From the NCBI RefSeq assembly GCF_021730395.1, contig NC_069362.1, positions 43,356,501 through 43,420,500 on the forward strand: a DNA stretch of 64,000 nt, read 5' to 3'. The notes under the pieces were generated by a model, which was not told the DNA's origin, made no database searches, and saw only the letters and a list, made by a program, of their open reading frames with translations. The position numbers and the translations under genes are program-made. Shown piece after piece: positions 44,447 through 57,200 of the stretch. The stretch is from Mercenaria mercenaria (lineage: Eukaryota; Mollusca; Bivalvia; Venerida; Veneridae). How positions within the stretch are numbered: the stretch's first letter is position 1; each line of letters begins with the position of its first letter.

Positions 44447-45399
44447 TTAATGCTTAATCCTATGAGGTTTAACCGCCAAAGACTCAGGCCTCCTCTAGTC
44501 ATCAATCGGAAACCAAATTACCTGAAGACAGAACTACCAAACTACAATATGGACCATCATGAGCAAAAACATACACCCTCTTCTTGGAACAGGGAAGAAG
44601 CAGGAGTAGGGCATTATTGTATATGTTATACTGCATGTTGGATTAAAAATAAAATGGTACTTATGAAGTATATACATGAAAGACATTATGTATATAATGT
44701 GTATAAAAAGACAATGCATAAAAGAATAGTAATAAATTACAGGATATGACATGATATATTACAACCATCATAATAAACAAATAAGCTACATGTGAATTAC
44801 AGAAAGAACTATAATAAGGCAATCTTAATATTCATATAAAACAGAACTTTTCGGTTTTGAAAACAAGTGTTGCATTTTATTTTACTGTAAACTCCTCCCT
44901 TTCAACCATTACACCACATTAAAATTAAAATTTAAACCATGTATTAGACCTGATCAGGTTTCAGAAGCATACTGAAAACAAAAATAAATGCACTTCTCTG
45001 AAAACAGAGACATACAAAAATGTTCAACAGTCCTTCAACAGATATTTAAGCTACTACAAAACAACTTCTTAGTTTCCCATTAACATTGATAAAATTAATA
45101 TAAATGGTATAAAGTTAAAGTAACAACCACCTGCCTCTGAAGACCACTTGTTTTAATTCCCAATGCAAACATGCCTAGCCAGGTACCTTTGAGTATACAC
45201 AATTCATTTAAGACAGGCGCTATTTTAAACTTAAAGGTATACTCAAATTTTGTATTTTGAAAACATTAACAAATACTACATATAGTTTTTGTAAACATAA
45301 AATTAAACAAGTTTATGTGTGCATTAGGTTAAAACAAAGAGCTATAAAAATAAATTTTATAGTTCTCTGGTTAAAAATAGTACACACTGTACACATGTA

Positions 45400-46424
45400 A
45401 GAGGGTTGATCCAAAAGTAATGTCACTGTAGCTGTAAAAGCGTGTATAATGAAAGGAAATAAACAAAAATGCATATGGAAGTACCTTTATCTATTTGCAA
45501 TATTGTCTAAAAAATATCAATAAGATATGTTGCATAGTTTTAACGATATCGACATATAGGGAAGGCAAACTTGCAGCGATCGCTGCACGTCACTGGCGTT
45601 ACTGACGTCCGAGACGACGTTTCGTACCGACTGCTATCAATATTCATTCCTTTTCAAAGTATTGTCCTAGAGTTTCTATACAGCGCTCATGTCTGTTCAC
45701 TCATTTACAGAAAGCAGCAACATAACAGTCCTTTGAAAGAGATGCAAATACATTTTTACATATATTTTCAAATTATCAAAGTCCTGAAAATGGACCCCTT
45801 GGAGTTTATCTTTCAGATGAGGAAAAGCGCAAAATCAAACGGTGCCAAAATCACAGGTCTTAAGGTTCTCTGGCGACACCGTCCCTGAAACGCTCATACC
45901 ACCTGTATACTAGTCTCTTGTTCACTGTTTTGGTCCATATATGTTATATATCGTCTGCATGGCCTCTAACAGTGATTTTCCTAACTTAAAACAAAAACGC
46001 AGAACAGCGCGCTGTGGTGTTTTGTCAGAAATCGACATACTTGATCTCAGCATAAACAAGCGTTAACACTGCATAGATATTTTCAACGAGCCATGACGTC
46101 AATAAAATTTCAACAGCAAACGGCGGAGATACGTGATGTCACGTTGTAAAAATTTCATATGATTCAGCGCGTTATTTTGATAAAGATCAGTGGCTGCATT
46201 TGACAGTTTTATTAATGAACCAATAATATTTTAGCGTGCGGCGACATAGCGTCAGTGGTATTTCTTGAATTCATGTGCATTCTAAACGAAAAAAACGCCG
46301 GAAATAAATATTTTGCCATATTATCAGAATTGAATTTGTGTACATTTTGATGTAATTTTATTGTTATACTCAGATGAATAAGCGCACCATAGACGCAGTG
46401 TCATTACTTTTGGATCAACCCTCG
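45400..46424 (-). mobile_element. Internally deleted mariner transposon
   Basis: Inverted ends of about 27 bp share GAGGGTTGATCCAAAAGTAA. They are flanked by TA (45398-45399 and 46425-46426). Reading minus, a stretch near 45890-45960 translates like the mariner N-terminal helix-turn-helix end (NKRLVYRWYERFR). Closely after it comes a DFALF-type segment and a C-terminal-like stretch (about 45650-45870, ending near RCIETLGQYFEK). The catalytic middle is missing, and the total is 1025 bp rather than about 1.3 kb. The copy also has stops and frame changes, so it is dead and could move only in trans. Confidence 0.75.
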
Positions 46425-46426
46425 TA

Positions 46427-47413
46427 CATGTATAATTGAGCACAGTATAAATGTGTACTACCACTGAAAAACTGGAAGTTTTTTTAACAATCGACTGTTA
46501 CTGCATGACTTTAAATTATAAATTTAGCTCTACATGCACATTTAATTTGTACATTTAGTAAAGTTAAATGTATTTGGTGAGGATTTTCTGATGTAAATAT
46601 GTAAATATCTAAATATAAAATATTTAAGTGAAAAATAGCCAGTGGATAACTTTAATTATGAGATCATGTTTTTTTTTTAATTTTCAAAAGTATAACCATA
46701 TCTTTAGAGTAGAGACCATTTTGTAAGAAAATACAGGAGAGTTTGTGTAAAAATATAAGTTATTAATACAACAGACAATTAATAAAAATAACTATTTTTC
46801 ATAATATACAGTAGCAATAATTTCAAATACCAGTATACTGGATATATTGTAAAAATATTTATTTTATGCTAACTAATGAAATACTGTATTCTATCAGTTA
46901 AATATTTCCATATCTCATCACACACACTGAAAATATGAAATCTATATTTTCACACTGTGAGAGATATAGCTCCGCCCCCTCATTACATTGTGTATGAATT
47001 TTAAATTATTTGCTTAAAACAGGATGAAAATTGTAGTCGCACTTTGTTCTTTAAAGTATATTTCTCGATTCAAATTATTTTACTTAAAGAGAATTTCATA
47101 CCGTTATGCAGCAAAAAATAAAACAAAATGGAACTTTATGTTGCATGCGTCTTTATAACGTCACAGCACGTCTGACGTCATGTCTGTTTACACGCGTCTG
47201 TTTCCCGCACTGAGATTAAATCAGTTGCAAAATGCAAATCTCAACGTAACTGAGCATAAAATAAAAAGAAAATTTGTTTGTTTTTCGAGAATATTCATCG
47301 AAGTGAGAAAATTTTCACATTTTCTCACTTCTCAGTGAGATATATTCCATATTAACTCAAAACAAACAAATATCCTCTATATATTTACAAAGTTTATATG
47401 TTGTAATTTTTAA
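46427..47413. other. AT-rich non-coding DNA with hairpins
   Basis: A hairpin of CACTGAAAATATG and ATATTTTCACACTGTG type lies at about 46911-46975. A related AGTGAGAAAATTTTCACATT repeat lies at 47300-47346. ATATCTCA at the left and TGAGATAT at the right suggest a MITE spanning about 46911-47346, which is uncertain. No gene is seen. Confidence 0.35.
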
Positions 47414-48869
47414 ACAAGAGGACCATGATGGTCCTGAATCGCTCACCTCTTCCCACATGACCAAGTTTTGAGTATGACGTCGTTTTTTCTATTATTTGAC
47501 ATAGTGACCTAGTTTTTGAGCTCATGTGACCCAGTTTTGAACTTGACCTAGATATTATCAAGATAAAAATTCTGACCAATTTTCAAGAAGATCCATTGAA
47601 AAATATGGTCTCTCGAGAGGTCACAAGGTTTTTCTATTATTTGACCTATTGACCTAGTTTTGGAAGGTACATGACCCTGTTTTTAATTTTACCTAGATAT
47701 CATCAAGGTGAACATTCTCACTAATTTTCATCAAGATCTCATGAAAAATATGGCCTCTAGAGAGGTCACAAGGTTTTTCTATTTTTATACCTACTGGCCT
47801 AGTTTTTGACCGCACGTGACCCAGTTTCGAAACTGACCTAGATATCATCAAGGTGAACATTCAGATCAATTTTCATGAAGATCCATTGAAAAATATGGCC
47901 TTTAGAGAGGTCAAAAGATTTTAATAATTTAAGACCTACTGACCTAGTTTTTGACCGCAATTGACCCAGTTTCAAACTTGACCTAGATATCATCAAGATG
48001 AACATTCAGACCAACCTTTATAAAGATCCCATGAAAAGTATGGCCTCTAGAGAGGTCACAAGGTTTTTTTTATTATCTGATCTACTGACCTAGTTTTTTA
48101 AGGCACGTGGCCCAGTTTCAAACTTGTCCTAGATATCAACATGGTGAACATTCTGACCAATTTTTATGGAGATCCATTCACAAGTATGGCCTCTAGAGAG
48201 GTCACAAGGTTTTTCTATTTTTAGACCTACTGACCTACTTTTTGACCGCAGAAGACCCTGTTTCAAACTTGACCTAGATATCATCAAGATGAACATTCAG
48301 AACAACTTTCATACAGATCCCATGAAAAATATGGCCTTTAGAGAGGTCACAAGGTTTTTCTATTATTTGACCTACTGACCTAGTTTTTGATGGCATGTGA
48401 CCCACTTTCGAAACTGATCCAGATATCATCAAGATGAACATTCAGACCAACTTTCATACAGATCCCATGAAAAATATGGCCTCTAGAGAGGTCACAAGGT
48501 TTTTCTATTTTTAGACCTACTGACCTAGTTTTTGATGGCACGTAACCCAGTTTCGAACTTGACCTAGATATCATCAAGGTGAACATTCTGACCAATTTTC
48601 ATGAAGATCTTGTGAAATATATGGCCTCTAGAGAGGTCACAAGGTTTTTCTATTTTTAGACCTACTGACCTAGTTTTTGATGGCACGTGACCCAGTTTCG
48701 AACTTGACCTAGATATTATCAAGATGAACATTCTGACCAACTTTCATAAAGATCCCATGAAAAATGTGACCTCTAGAGTGGTCACAAGCAAAAGTTTACG
48801 GACGCACGGACGACGGACACCGCGCGATCACAAAAGCTCACCTTGTCACTTTGTGACAGGTGAGCTAAA
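47414..48869 (+). mobile_element. HINE-like tandem-repeat element, 145-bp core units, copy B
   Basis: The start ACAAGAGGACCATGATGGTC, about 10 core units and the 3' hairpin AGCTCACCTTGTCACTTTGT...GACAGGTGAGCT are as in copy A. The first units are nearly identical to those of copy A, including the odd early unit with GGTCTCT(A/C)GAGAGG, so the two are recent relatives differing mainly in unit number. Confidence 0.8.
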
Positions 48870-48984
48870 TATATTTCATACCTTTATAATTATTATCATG
48901 CACTAAATATTGCAAAAACCGTAATTTTCAGCAATTTTCACTTCTTATGAATATGACTCCTTACTTATGTTTATTGTTCTTTTA

Positions 48985-49440
48985 AAGGAGAACCTCTTCA
49001 GATTCTTTTAAAGGAGCCCTCCTCCATGTGAGCATTTTACTGTTCTATTAAAGGAGCACCCATCTGGATGAATACTCCATTGTTCAAAAAAGGAGCACCC
49101 CTCCGGATGAATATTTCACTGTTCAAAAAAGGAGCACCCCTTCGGATGAATATTTCATTGTTCAAAAAAGGAGCACCCCTCCGGATGAATATTCCATTGT
49201 TCAAAAAAGGAGCACCCCTTCGGATGAATACTCCATTGTTCAAAAAAAGGAGTACCACTCCGGATGAATATTCCATTGTTCAAAAAAAGGAGTACCCCTC
49301 CGGATGAATATTCCATTGTTCAAAAAAAGGAGCACCCCTCCGGATGAATACTCCATTGTTCAAAAAAGGAGCACCCCTCCAGATGAATATTCCATTGTTC
49401 AAAAAAGGAGCACCCCTCCAGATGAATATTTCACTGTTCA
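48985..49440. repeat. 39-bp minisatellite, segment 1
   Basis: About eleven units contain GGATGAATATTCCATTGTTC, an A-run and GGAGCACCCCTCC. Some units have one extra A. It continues at 49863-49940 and 52427-52860, interrupted by two mobile elements. With a 39-bp period, frames stay open on both strands, giving repetitive MNIPLFKKGAPLR-type peptides that are not believed to be genes. Confidence 0.85.
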
Positions 49441-49862
49441 ACAAGAGCTGTCTCCATAGGATGACACATGCCCCCAATGGCACTTTGAATGAATAGTTAT
49501 GGCCGATGTTAGAGTTTAGGACCTTTGACCTACGGACCTAGGTCTTGCGCGCGACACGTCGTCTTACTGTGCCACACATTTATGCGTAGTTATTTTAAAA
49601 TCCATGCATGAATGACAAAAATATTGACCGGACATGCCCATCATTGCACTATCATGAAATATGCCCTTTAACGTCTGTGACCTTGACCTTTGAGCTACGG
49701 ACCTGGGTCTTGCGCGTGACACGTCATCTTACTGTGGTACACATTCATGCCAAGTTATTTGAAAATCCATCCATGAATGACAAAGATATGGACCGGACAC
49801 GAAAATTGCTGACAGACCGACAGACGGTTCAAAAACTATATGCCTCCCTTCGCGGGCATAAA
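49441..49862 (+). mobile_element. HINE-like element (GGGCATAAAA type) inserted in minisatellite
   Basis: It starts ACAAGAGCTGTCTCCATAGG with ATGACACATGCCCCCAATGG. It contains two related units with GACCTTTGACCTACGGACCT and CTTGCGCG(C/T)GACACGTC, then CGACAGACGG, and ends in the ATGCCTCCCTTCGCGGGCAT hairpin plus an A-run. The minisatellite resumes directly after it. Confidence 0.75.
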
Positions 49863-49940
49863 AAAGGAGCACCCCTTCGGATGAATATTCCATCGTTCAA
49901 AAAAGGAGCACCCCTCCAGATGAATATTCCATTGTTCAAA
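49863..49940. repeat. 39-bp minisatellite, segment 2
   Basis: Two units lie between two inserted elements and continue the array from 48985-49440. Confidence 0.85.
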
Positions 49941-52426
49941 ACAAGAGGACCATCATGGTCCTGAATCGCTCACCTATCCCCACATGACCAAGTGTTGAAC
50001 TGAGTATGACGTCGTTATTTCTATTATTTAACATAGTGACCTAGTTTTTGAGCACATGTGACCTAGATATCATCAAGATAAAAAATTCTGACCAATTTTC
50101 ATGAAGATCCATTGAAAAATATGGCCTCTAGAGAGTTCACAAGCTTTTTCTACTATTTGACCTAATGACCTAGTTTTTGAAGGCACGTGACCAACCTTTA
50201 AACTTGACCTAGATATCATCAAGGTGAACATTCTCACCAATTTTCATGAAGATCTTGTGAAAAATATGGCCTCTAGAGAGGTCACAAGGTTTTTCTATTT
50301 TTCGACCTACTGACCTAGTTTTTGACCGCACGTGACCCAGTTATGAACCTGACCTAGATATCATCAAGCTGAACATTCTCACCAGTTTTCATGAAGATCC
50401 ATTGAGAAATATGGCCTCTAGAGAAGTCACAAGGTTTTTCTATTTTTAGACCTACTGACCTAGTTTTTGACCCCACGTGACCCAGTTTCGAACCTGACCT
50501 AGATATCATCAAGGTGAACATTCTGACCAATATTCATGAAGATCTCATGAAAAATATGGCCTCTAGAGAGGTCACAAGGTTTTTCTATTTTTAGATCTAC
50601 TGACCTAGTTTTTAACCCCACGTGACCCAGTTTCAAACTTGATCTAGATATCATCAAGGTAAACACTCTGACTAATTGTCCTGAAGATCCATTGAAAAAT
50701 ATGGCCTCTAGAGAGGTCACAAGGTTTTTCTATTTTTAGACCTACTGACCTAGTTTTTGACCTCACGTGACCCAGTTTCGAACTTGACCTACATATCATC
50801 AAGGTGAACATTCTGACCAATTTTCATAAGGATCCATTGAGAAATATGGCCTCTAGAGAGGTCACAAGGTTTTTCTATTTTTAGACCTACTGACCTAGTT
50901 TTTGATGGCACGTAACCCAGTATCATTCCTGACCTAGATATCATCAAGGTGAACATTCTGACCAATATTCATGAAGATCTCATGAAAAATATGGCCTCTA
51001 GAGAGGTCACAAGGTTTTTCTATTTTTAGATCTACTGACCTAGTCTTTACCCCCATGTGACCCAGTTTCGAACTTGACCTAGATATCATCAAGGTGAACA
51101 TTCTGACCAATTTTCATGAAGATCCATTGAGAAATATGGCCTCTAGAGAGGTCAAAAGGTTTTTCTATTTTTAGACTTAATGACCTAGTTTTTGACCCCA
51201 CGTGACCCAGTTTCGAACTTGACCTAGATATCATCAAGGTGAACATTTTGACCAATATTCATGAAGATCTCATGAAAAATATGGCCTCTAGAGAGGTCAC
51301 AAGGTTTTTCTATTTTTAGACCTACTGACCTAGTTTTTTACCCCACGTGACCCAGTTTCGAACTTGACCTAGATATCATCAAGGTGAACATTCTGACCAA
51401 TTTTCATGAAGATCTTGTGAAATATATGGCCTCTAGAGAGGTCACAAGGTTTTTCTATTTTTAGACCTACTGACCTAGTTTTTGATGGCACGTGACACAG
51501 TTTCGACTTGACCTAGATATCATCAAGGTGAACATTCTGACCAATTTTCATGAAGATCCATTGAGAAATATGGCCTCTAGAGAGGTCAAAAGGTTTTTCT
51601 ATTTTTAGACCTACTGACCTAGTTTTTGATCCAACATGACCCAGTATTGTTCTTGACCTAGATATCATCAAGGTGAACATTCTGACCAATATTCATGAAG
51701 ATCTCATGAAAAATATGGCCTCTAGAGAGGTCACAAGGTTTTTCTATTTTTAGATCTACTGACCTAGTTTTTACCCCCATGTGACCCAGTTTCGAACTTG
51801 ACCTAGATATCATCAAGGTGAACATTCTGACCAATTTTCATGAAGATCCATTGAGAAATATGGCCTCTAGAGAGGTCAAAAGGTTTTTCTATTTTTAGAC
51901 TTAATGACCTAGTTTTTGACCCCAGGTGACCCAGTTTCGAACTTGACCTAGATATCATCAAGGTGAACATTCTGACCAATATTCATGAAGATCTCATGAA
52001 AAATATGGCCTCTAGAGAGGTCACAAGGTTTTTCTATTTTTAGACCTACTGACCTAGTTTTTGACCCCACGTGACCCAGTTTCGAACTTGACCTAGATAT
52101 CATCAAGGTGAACATTCTGACCAATTTTCATGAAGATCTTTTGAAATATATGGCCTCTAGAGAGGTCACAAGGTTTTTCTATTTTTAGACCTACTGACCT
52201 AGTTTTTGATGGCACGTGACCCAGTTTCGAACTTGACCTAGATATCATCAAGGTGAACATTCTGACCAACTTTCATAAAGATCCCATGAAAAATGTGACC
52301 TCTAGAGTGGTCACAAGCAAAAGTTTACGGACGCACGCACGCACGCACACACGGACGGAGGGACGGACGACGGACGCCGCGCGATCACAAAAGCTCACCT
52401 TGTCACTTTGTGACAGGTGAGCTAAA
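49941..52426 (+). mobile_element. HINE-like tandem-repeat element, 145-bp core units, copy C
   Basis: It starts ACAAGAGGACCATCATGGTC, has about 17 core units, a GCACGCACGCACACACGGAC tract and the AGCTCACCTTGTCACTTTGT hairpin end. Its core is built partly of five-unit blocks: near-identical sequence recurs about 724 bp apart (51027 and 51751). It splits the 39-bp minisatellite. Confidence 0.8.
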
Positions 52427-52860
52427 AAGAAGCACCCCTCTGGATGAATATTCCATTATTCAAAAAAGGAGCATCCCTCCAGATGAATATTCCATTGTTC
52501 AAAAAAGGAGCACCCCTTCGGATGAATATTCCATCGTTCAAAAAAGGAGCACCCCTCTGGATGAATATTCCATTAATCAAAATAGGAGCACCCCTCTGGA
52601 TGAATACTCCATTAATAAAAAAAGGAGCACCCCTTCAGATGAATACTCCATTGTTCTTTTAAAGGATGAATCCTTTATTGTTGTTTTAATGGAGCAACCC
52701 CTGTGTGTGAATATTGTTTTGTTTTGTCATTTTAAAGTGATAGACCTCCAGATGAACATTTTATTGTTATTTTAAAGGGACAGACCTTTAGATGAATATT
52801 TCATAAAAATCTTAATGTGGCACCACTCCAGATAAACATTTCACTGTAATCCTCAAGAGG
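52427..52860. repeat. 39-bp minisatellite, segment 3, decaying to the right
   Basis: Six clear units (to about 52660) are followed by longer diverged ones with ATTGTTATTTTAAAGG and CAGATGAACATTT, as at the left edge of segment 1. Confidence 0.75.
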
Positions 52861-52927
52861 CTTGGCACTACATGAAAAAATTTAAGACATACACACATCC
52901 ATAAAATACCCAAAGTCATAAATCAAT

Positions 52928-53761
52928 ACTAGAGATGCTTTTGAGAAAAGCGCATGTCTCCCACAACTGCCCCTATGAAAAACGTTTAGTGTCTCTAGAT
53001 GGCTTAGATGAGTGGATCCAATTAGATGGTCTGGACGAGTGGAACCAATCAGTAATTCAAGGGCCATAAATCAAAAAAGCCTGGGCGGATTTGGCTAGTT
53101 ATCGAACTTGGCTAAGGTCTTATGGCCAAACATTTTTTTCAAGTTTGGTGAAGATAGGATGAGAAATGTTCGACTTAGAGAGCGGACAAGAGTAAAAAGG
53201 CAGATTTTTCAGTAATTCAAGGGCCGTAACTCCAAAATGCCTAAACCGATTTCGCTAGTGATCGAACTTTGCCAAGGTCTCATGGTCAAACACATTTTGC
53301 TCAAGTTTGGTGAAGATCGGATGAGAAATGTTCGACTTGGGGTGCGGATAAGAGTAAAAAGGCAGATTTTTCGATAATTCAAGGGCCCTAACTCCAAAAT
53401 GCCTGGACCGATTTGGCTAGTTATCAAACTTGGCCGAGGTCTTATGGTCAAACACATTTTGTTTAAGTTTGGTGAGGATTGGATGAGAAATGTTTGAATT
53501 AGAGCGCGGACAAGAGTAAAAAGGCAGATTTTTGGTAATTCAAGGGCCACAACTCCAAAGGGCCTGAAGCGATTTGGCTAGTTATCGAACTTGGCCGAGA
53601 TCTCATGGTCAAACACATTTTGTTCAAGTTTGGTGAAAATCGGATGAGAAATGTTCGACTTAGAGAGCGGACAAGCTTTGTGACAGACAGACACACAGAC
53701 ACACACAGACTGGAGTAAATCAATATGTCTCCCACACCACTGTGTGGTGGGAGACATAATT
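52928..53761 (+). mobile_element. HINE-like element (GTCTCCCAC type)
   Basis: It starts ACTAGAGATGCTTTTGAGAA, then AAGCGCATGTCTCCCACA, and ends ATATGTCTCCCACACCACTG TGTGGTGGGAGACATAAT, a strong 3' hairpin. Four core units of about 155 bp contain AATTCAAGGGCC and CTCAAGTTTGGTGAAGATCG. The GTCTCCCAC word is shared by the 5' subterminal region and the 3' hairpin. The start recurs at 63679. Confidence 0.7.
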
Positions 53762-54073
53762 ACCAAACTTGATATTTTAAGACTATGCTACTATGTTCAG
53801 CTTAGTTCTATTTGAAATCAAATTTTTATAGGTATTATAACAAATTCTGTTGACAGCATTTGTACATATATTACACCCTATAATAATGTTTGATGAAAAG
53901 CCACTACCTGTAACTGTAGCACATGCCTAAGCATTTTTCTGTTTTTTAAAACTACAGGAATGAAAGTATGTTCTTCATACTTATGAAAATGACATAAATT
54001 TTGAATAGTACCACTTTAAAAGTATTACTGCTGGTAATAAGTGTCAAATTTGTGGTTTTCTTTCAACATAACT

Positions 54074-54247
54074 TCATTTCGGCCAGAAAGCCTGTGTTGT
54101 CTGTTTAATCAGGTCCTCTGTTGGTGTGTTAAGGTTCTGTGACGAGATCCAAGCCAAGGCTTTAGTTTCTATCATCTGCCATTCCTCTTGTCTGTGTGAA
54201 AACTGTTTCCTTAACCAGCACAGTACAATCACTGTACATACAACACT
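54074..54247 (-). CDS. VWA5A-like gene, terminal exon
   Basis: The 57 codons plus TGA run from SVVCTVIVLCWLRKQFSHRQ to TQAFWPK. The acceptor reads AAAGGACCAG on the minus strand. The usual WATxLALxWL-type helix here reads SVVCTVIVLCWL, a diverged form. Confidence 0.8.
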   Translation of the reverse strand, partial: SVVCTVIVLCWLRKQFSHRQEEWQMIETKALAWISSQNLNTPTEDLIKQTTQAFWPK

Positions 54248-57200
54248 CTGGTCCTTTAATATAAACAGAAACAATCGAGTAAAAGAAAAGAAGGAACATT
54301 CAACTTTTCCCTTTCTCTCGTGTGGAAATTCATGACATTTGTAATATAATGCTTTACTGCAAAGGAATATCTTGATCAATAATTTAACCATAATGATTTA
54401 ACTTATAATTACTTATGGCATATTCTCATTTTTAGCAAACGCGCAACTTTTAGGAAGTAGCATGATGAAGGAAAATGATAGCATTTCACTTGTTCTGATA
54501 ATAATTCAATTTTAATTTGTAAACATTTCAACATATCAATGCAATTTACAGGCACAATTTTAGACACTTCTGTCAGTCAAATAACTGTGGAATTTGAAAA
54601 TTATTGCAATTTTGGGAAGTTAAAAAATAAGGTTTTTTGTTAATTAACATAATTTAACAAAAACTATTATTTTTTGTTCATTATCTGATAACTTTTTTGA
54701 ATAACTGGCATAATTTTAAGTTACATCAAACCAGAGCTATACCATCTTTGTGGTGATAAATATAAAAAAACTTATCACCCTACCTTTGTAAAGTCTAACT
54801 TCTCTATGTCTTCTTTTGCAATACCCAGCAATTGTAGTAATTTATCTGACACATTCCACTGTCCTCGTAACTGTTGTAGAGATATAACTGCCATCATCTG
54901 ATCATCTGTAAATACATATGAACACTGCTGGTGTTAGGAAACGAACACTACTGGTGTTAGGAAAACAAACACTGCTGGTGTTAGGAAAACGAACACTGCT
55001 GGTGTTAGGAAAATGAATACTGCTGGTGTTAGGAAATGAACACTACTGGTGTTAGGAAAACAAACACTGCTGGTGTTAGGGGAATGAACACTGCTGGTGT
55101 TAGGAAAATGAACACTGCTGGTGTTAGGAAAACAAACACTGCTGGTGTTAGGAAAACGAACACTGCTGGTGTTAGGAAAATGAACACTGCTGGTGTTAGG
55201 AAATGAACACTACTGGTGTTAGGAAAACAAACACTGCTGGTGTTAGGAAAAGAAACACTGCTGGTGTTAGGAAAACAATCTCAACTAGAGATGATGGGAA
55301 AAAAGCAATGAAAAGCCAAAAGACACTTTTAAAATTCTTATACTTCAAAACTGTTTGTTTAAACTTTACCTTGCTTAATTTCTAAAATAGACTCATCCAT
55401 CATTCTATCTGGACAATACCATTTATTATTTCGAAGGGGTGTTCACTGAAAATGTATTGACTCAACAGCGAACAGTGAAGACCATGATCAGCTTGTACAC
55501 TGGTGCAGGCTGGTCTTAGTCTGCACTGGTCGCAAAGGCAGAATCACCTGCTGCCATCAGGCTGAAGGTTAAGAAAAAATTGGATTTCATTCTATCAAAT
55601 GTAAAATAATAATTAAAAATCATTCCAACAAATCTCACTTTACTATTCAACAAATCTCACATAGTAAAGTGTTTTTTTCTTTATAGAATAACACACATGT
55701 GCATTGAAATTTCCTGCAGAAAAAAAGAAGAAACAAGCAGACAGAACAAGACTACTGCCAAGCAATAAAAGTTCCCTACCGGGAAAGGCATTTCTAAAAT
55801 TTGCTGCAATTCATGCCACATTTTTATACTGAAACTTAACTAAAGAACATGTGTATTGATTTTTCCAAACAACCTACCATCTAAGAGTCAGGTTTTATGA
55901 AATATTTTTTTGTAACAAATGTGCAAATTGTCAACATTGTCATCTACCTATTTACAAAGTATCATGAAAAAATATCTTGTAATTTAATGTTCTCTGAAAA
56001 TGTTTTGTCATACTCCTATTTGTAGTCACAGCAACTAAAAAAATAATACCTATATAATCTATATTGCCATCTATCCATGTACCAAGTTACATTAAAACAA
56101 GAGCTGTCACTAATGGTGACAAATGCCCCCGCAGCACCTTGACCTTTGACCTTGACATTTGACCTGGTGACCCCGAAGTCAGTAGGGGTGGTGTTCTCAA
56201 TAAGTACTATTAGCATGTGAAGTTTGAAGGTCCTGGGTGAAGTGGTTCGCGAGACAAGTGCCTTCATGCAAAAAGTTAACGTTGGCCCCTGTGACCTTGA
56301 CCTTTGACCTGGTGACCCCAAAGTCAGTAAGGTTGGTGTATTCATAAAGTACTATCAGCATGTAAAGTTTGAAGGTCCTGGGTGAAGTGGTTCGCGAGTA
56401 AAGTGCCTTCATGCAAAAAGTTAACGTTGGCCCCTGTGACCTTGACCTTTGAACTGGTGACCCCAAAGTCAGTAGGAGTGGTGTACTCAATAAGTACTAT
56501 CAGCATGTGAAGTTTGAAGGTCCTAGGTGAAGTGGTTCGAGAGTAAAGTGCCTTCATGCAAAAAGTTAACGCTGGCCCCTGTGACCTTGACCTTTGACCT
56601 GATGACCCCAAAGTCAGTAGGGGTGGTGTACTCAATAAGTACTATCAGCATGTGAAGTTTGAAGGCCCTGGGTGCAGTGGTTCGCGAGTAAAGTGCCTTC
56701 ATGCAAAAAGTTAATGTGATGAACGAACTAATGAACTAACGAACTAATGAACGAACGGACGGACAGTTGAAAACTAATATGCCTCCCTTCGGGGGCATAA
56801 AAAGTACTTTTTACAGTTATCAAAGGATCTGTTTTTGTGTGACTGACAGACTGACTGACTGAATGATGGATGCACAGACAGAAAGACAGACAGGGGGCAA
56901 ACCATAAGCAATTTCCTGTGAAACACCTTTAGGGGACTAATAAATGGATAAATATTTAGTTGCTGCTCAGAATTACATGATAATGGCTTGACGACATGCA
57001 AACTGACTTGAGGATGAGACAATGGTGCAGAACTGCTAAGTTCAATATTAACTACCTTTCTGTTTACTTGAACCAGAAGCACTTCCTTGACTGCTAGTAC
57101 TTCTTTTTCTTATTGAACTTTTTGCATCATCTTTTAAACGATCACTGCTGCTGTCTTCAACTGACACCTTAACATCCACACTATCAACAGCATCGTCTTT

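Larger units (their letters stand above)
40713..45399. other. Repeat-rich non-coding DNA
   Basis: No gene is recognised. It holds the second member of the dispersed inverted pair, a truncated tandem-repeat element (41719), and four MITEs at 42235, 43152, 43601 and 44228. Confidence 0.5.

Noticed and set aside
49037-49483. Open frames on both strands (MNIPLFKKGAPLR repeats)
   Set aside because: Product of the 39-bp minisatellite period, not a repetitive protein gene.
53209-53766. Minus-strand open frames of 62-113 codons
   Set aside because: They follow the core units of the tandem-repeat element at 52928-53761 and show only repeated peptide pieces.
54918-55278. CRISPR-like regular repeat array
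   Set aside because: Units abut directly with no unique spacers, and the context is an intron of an animal gene.
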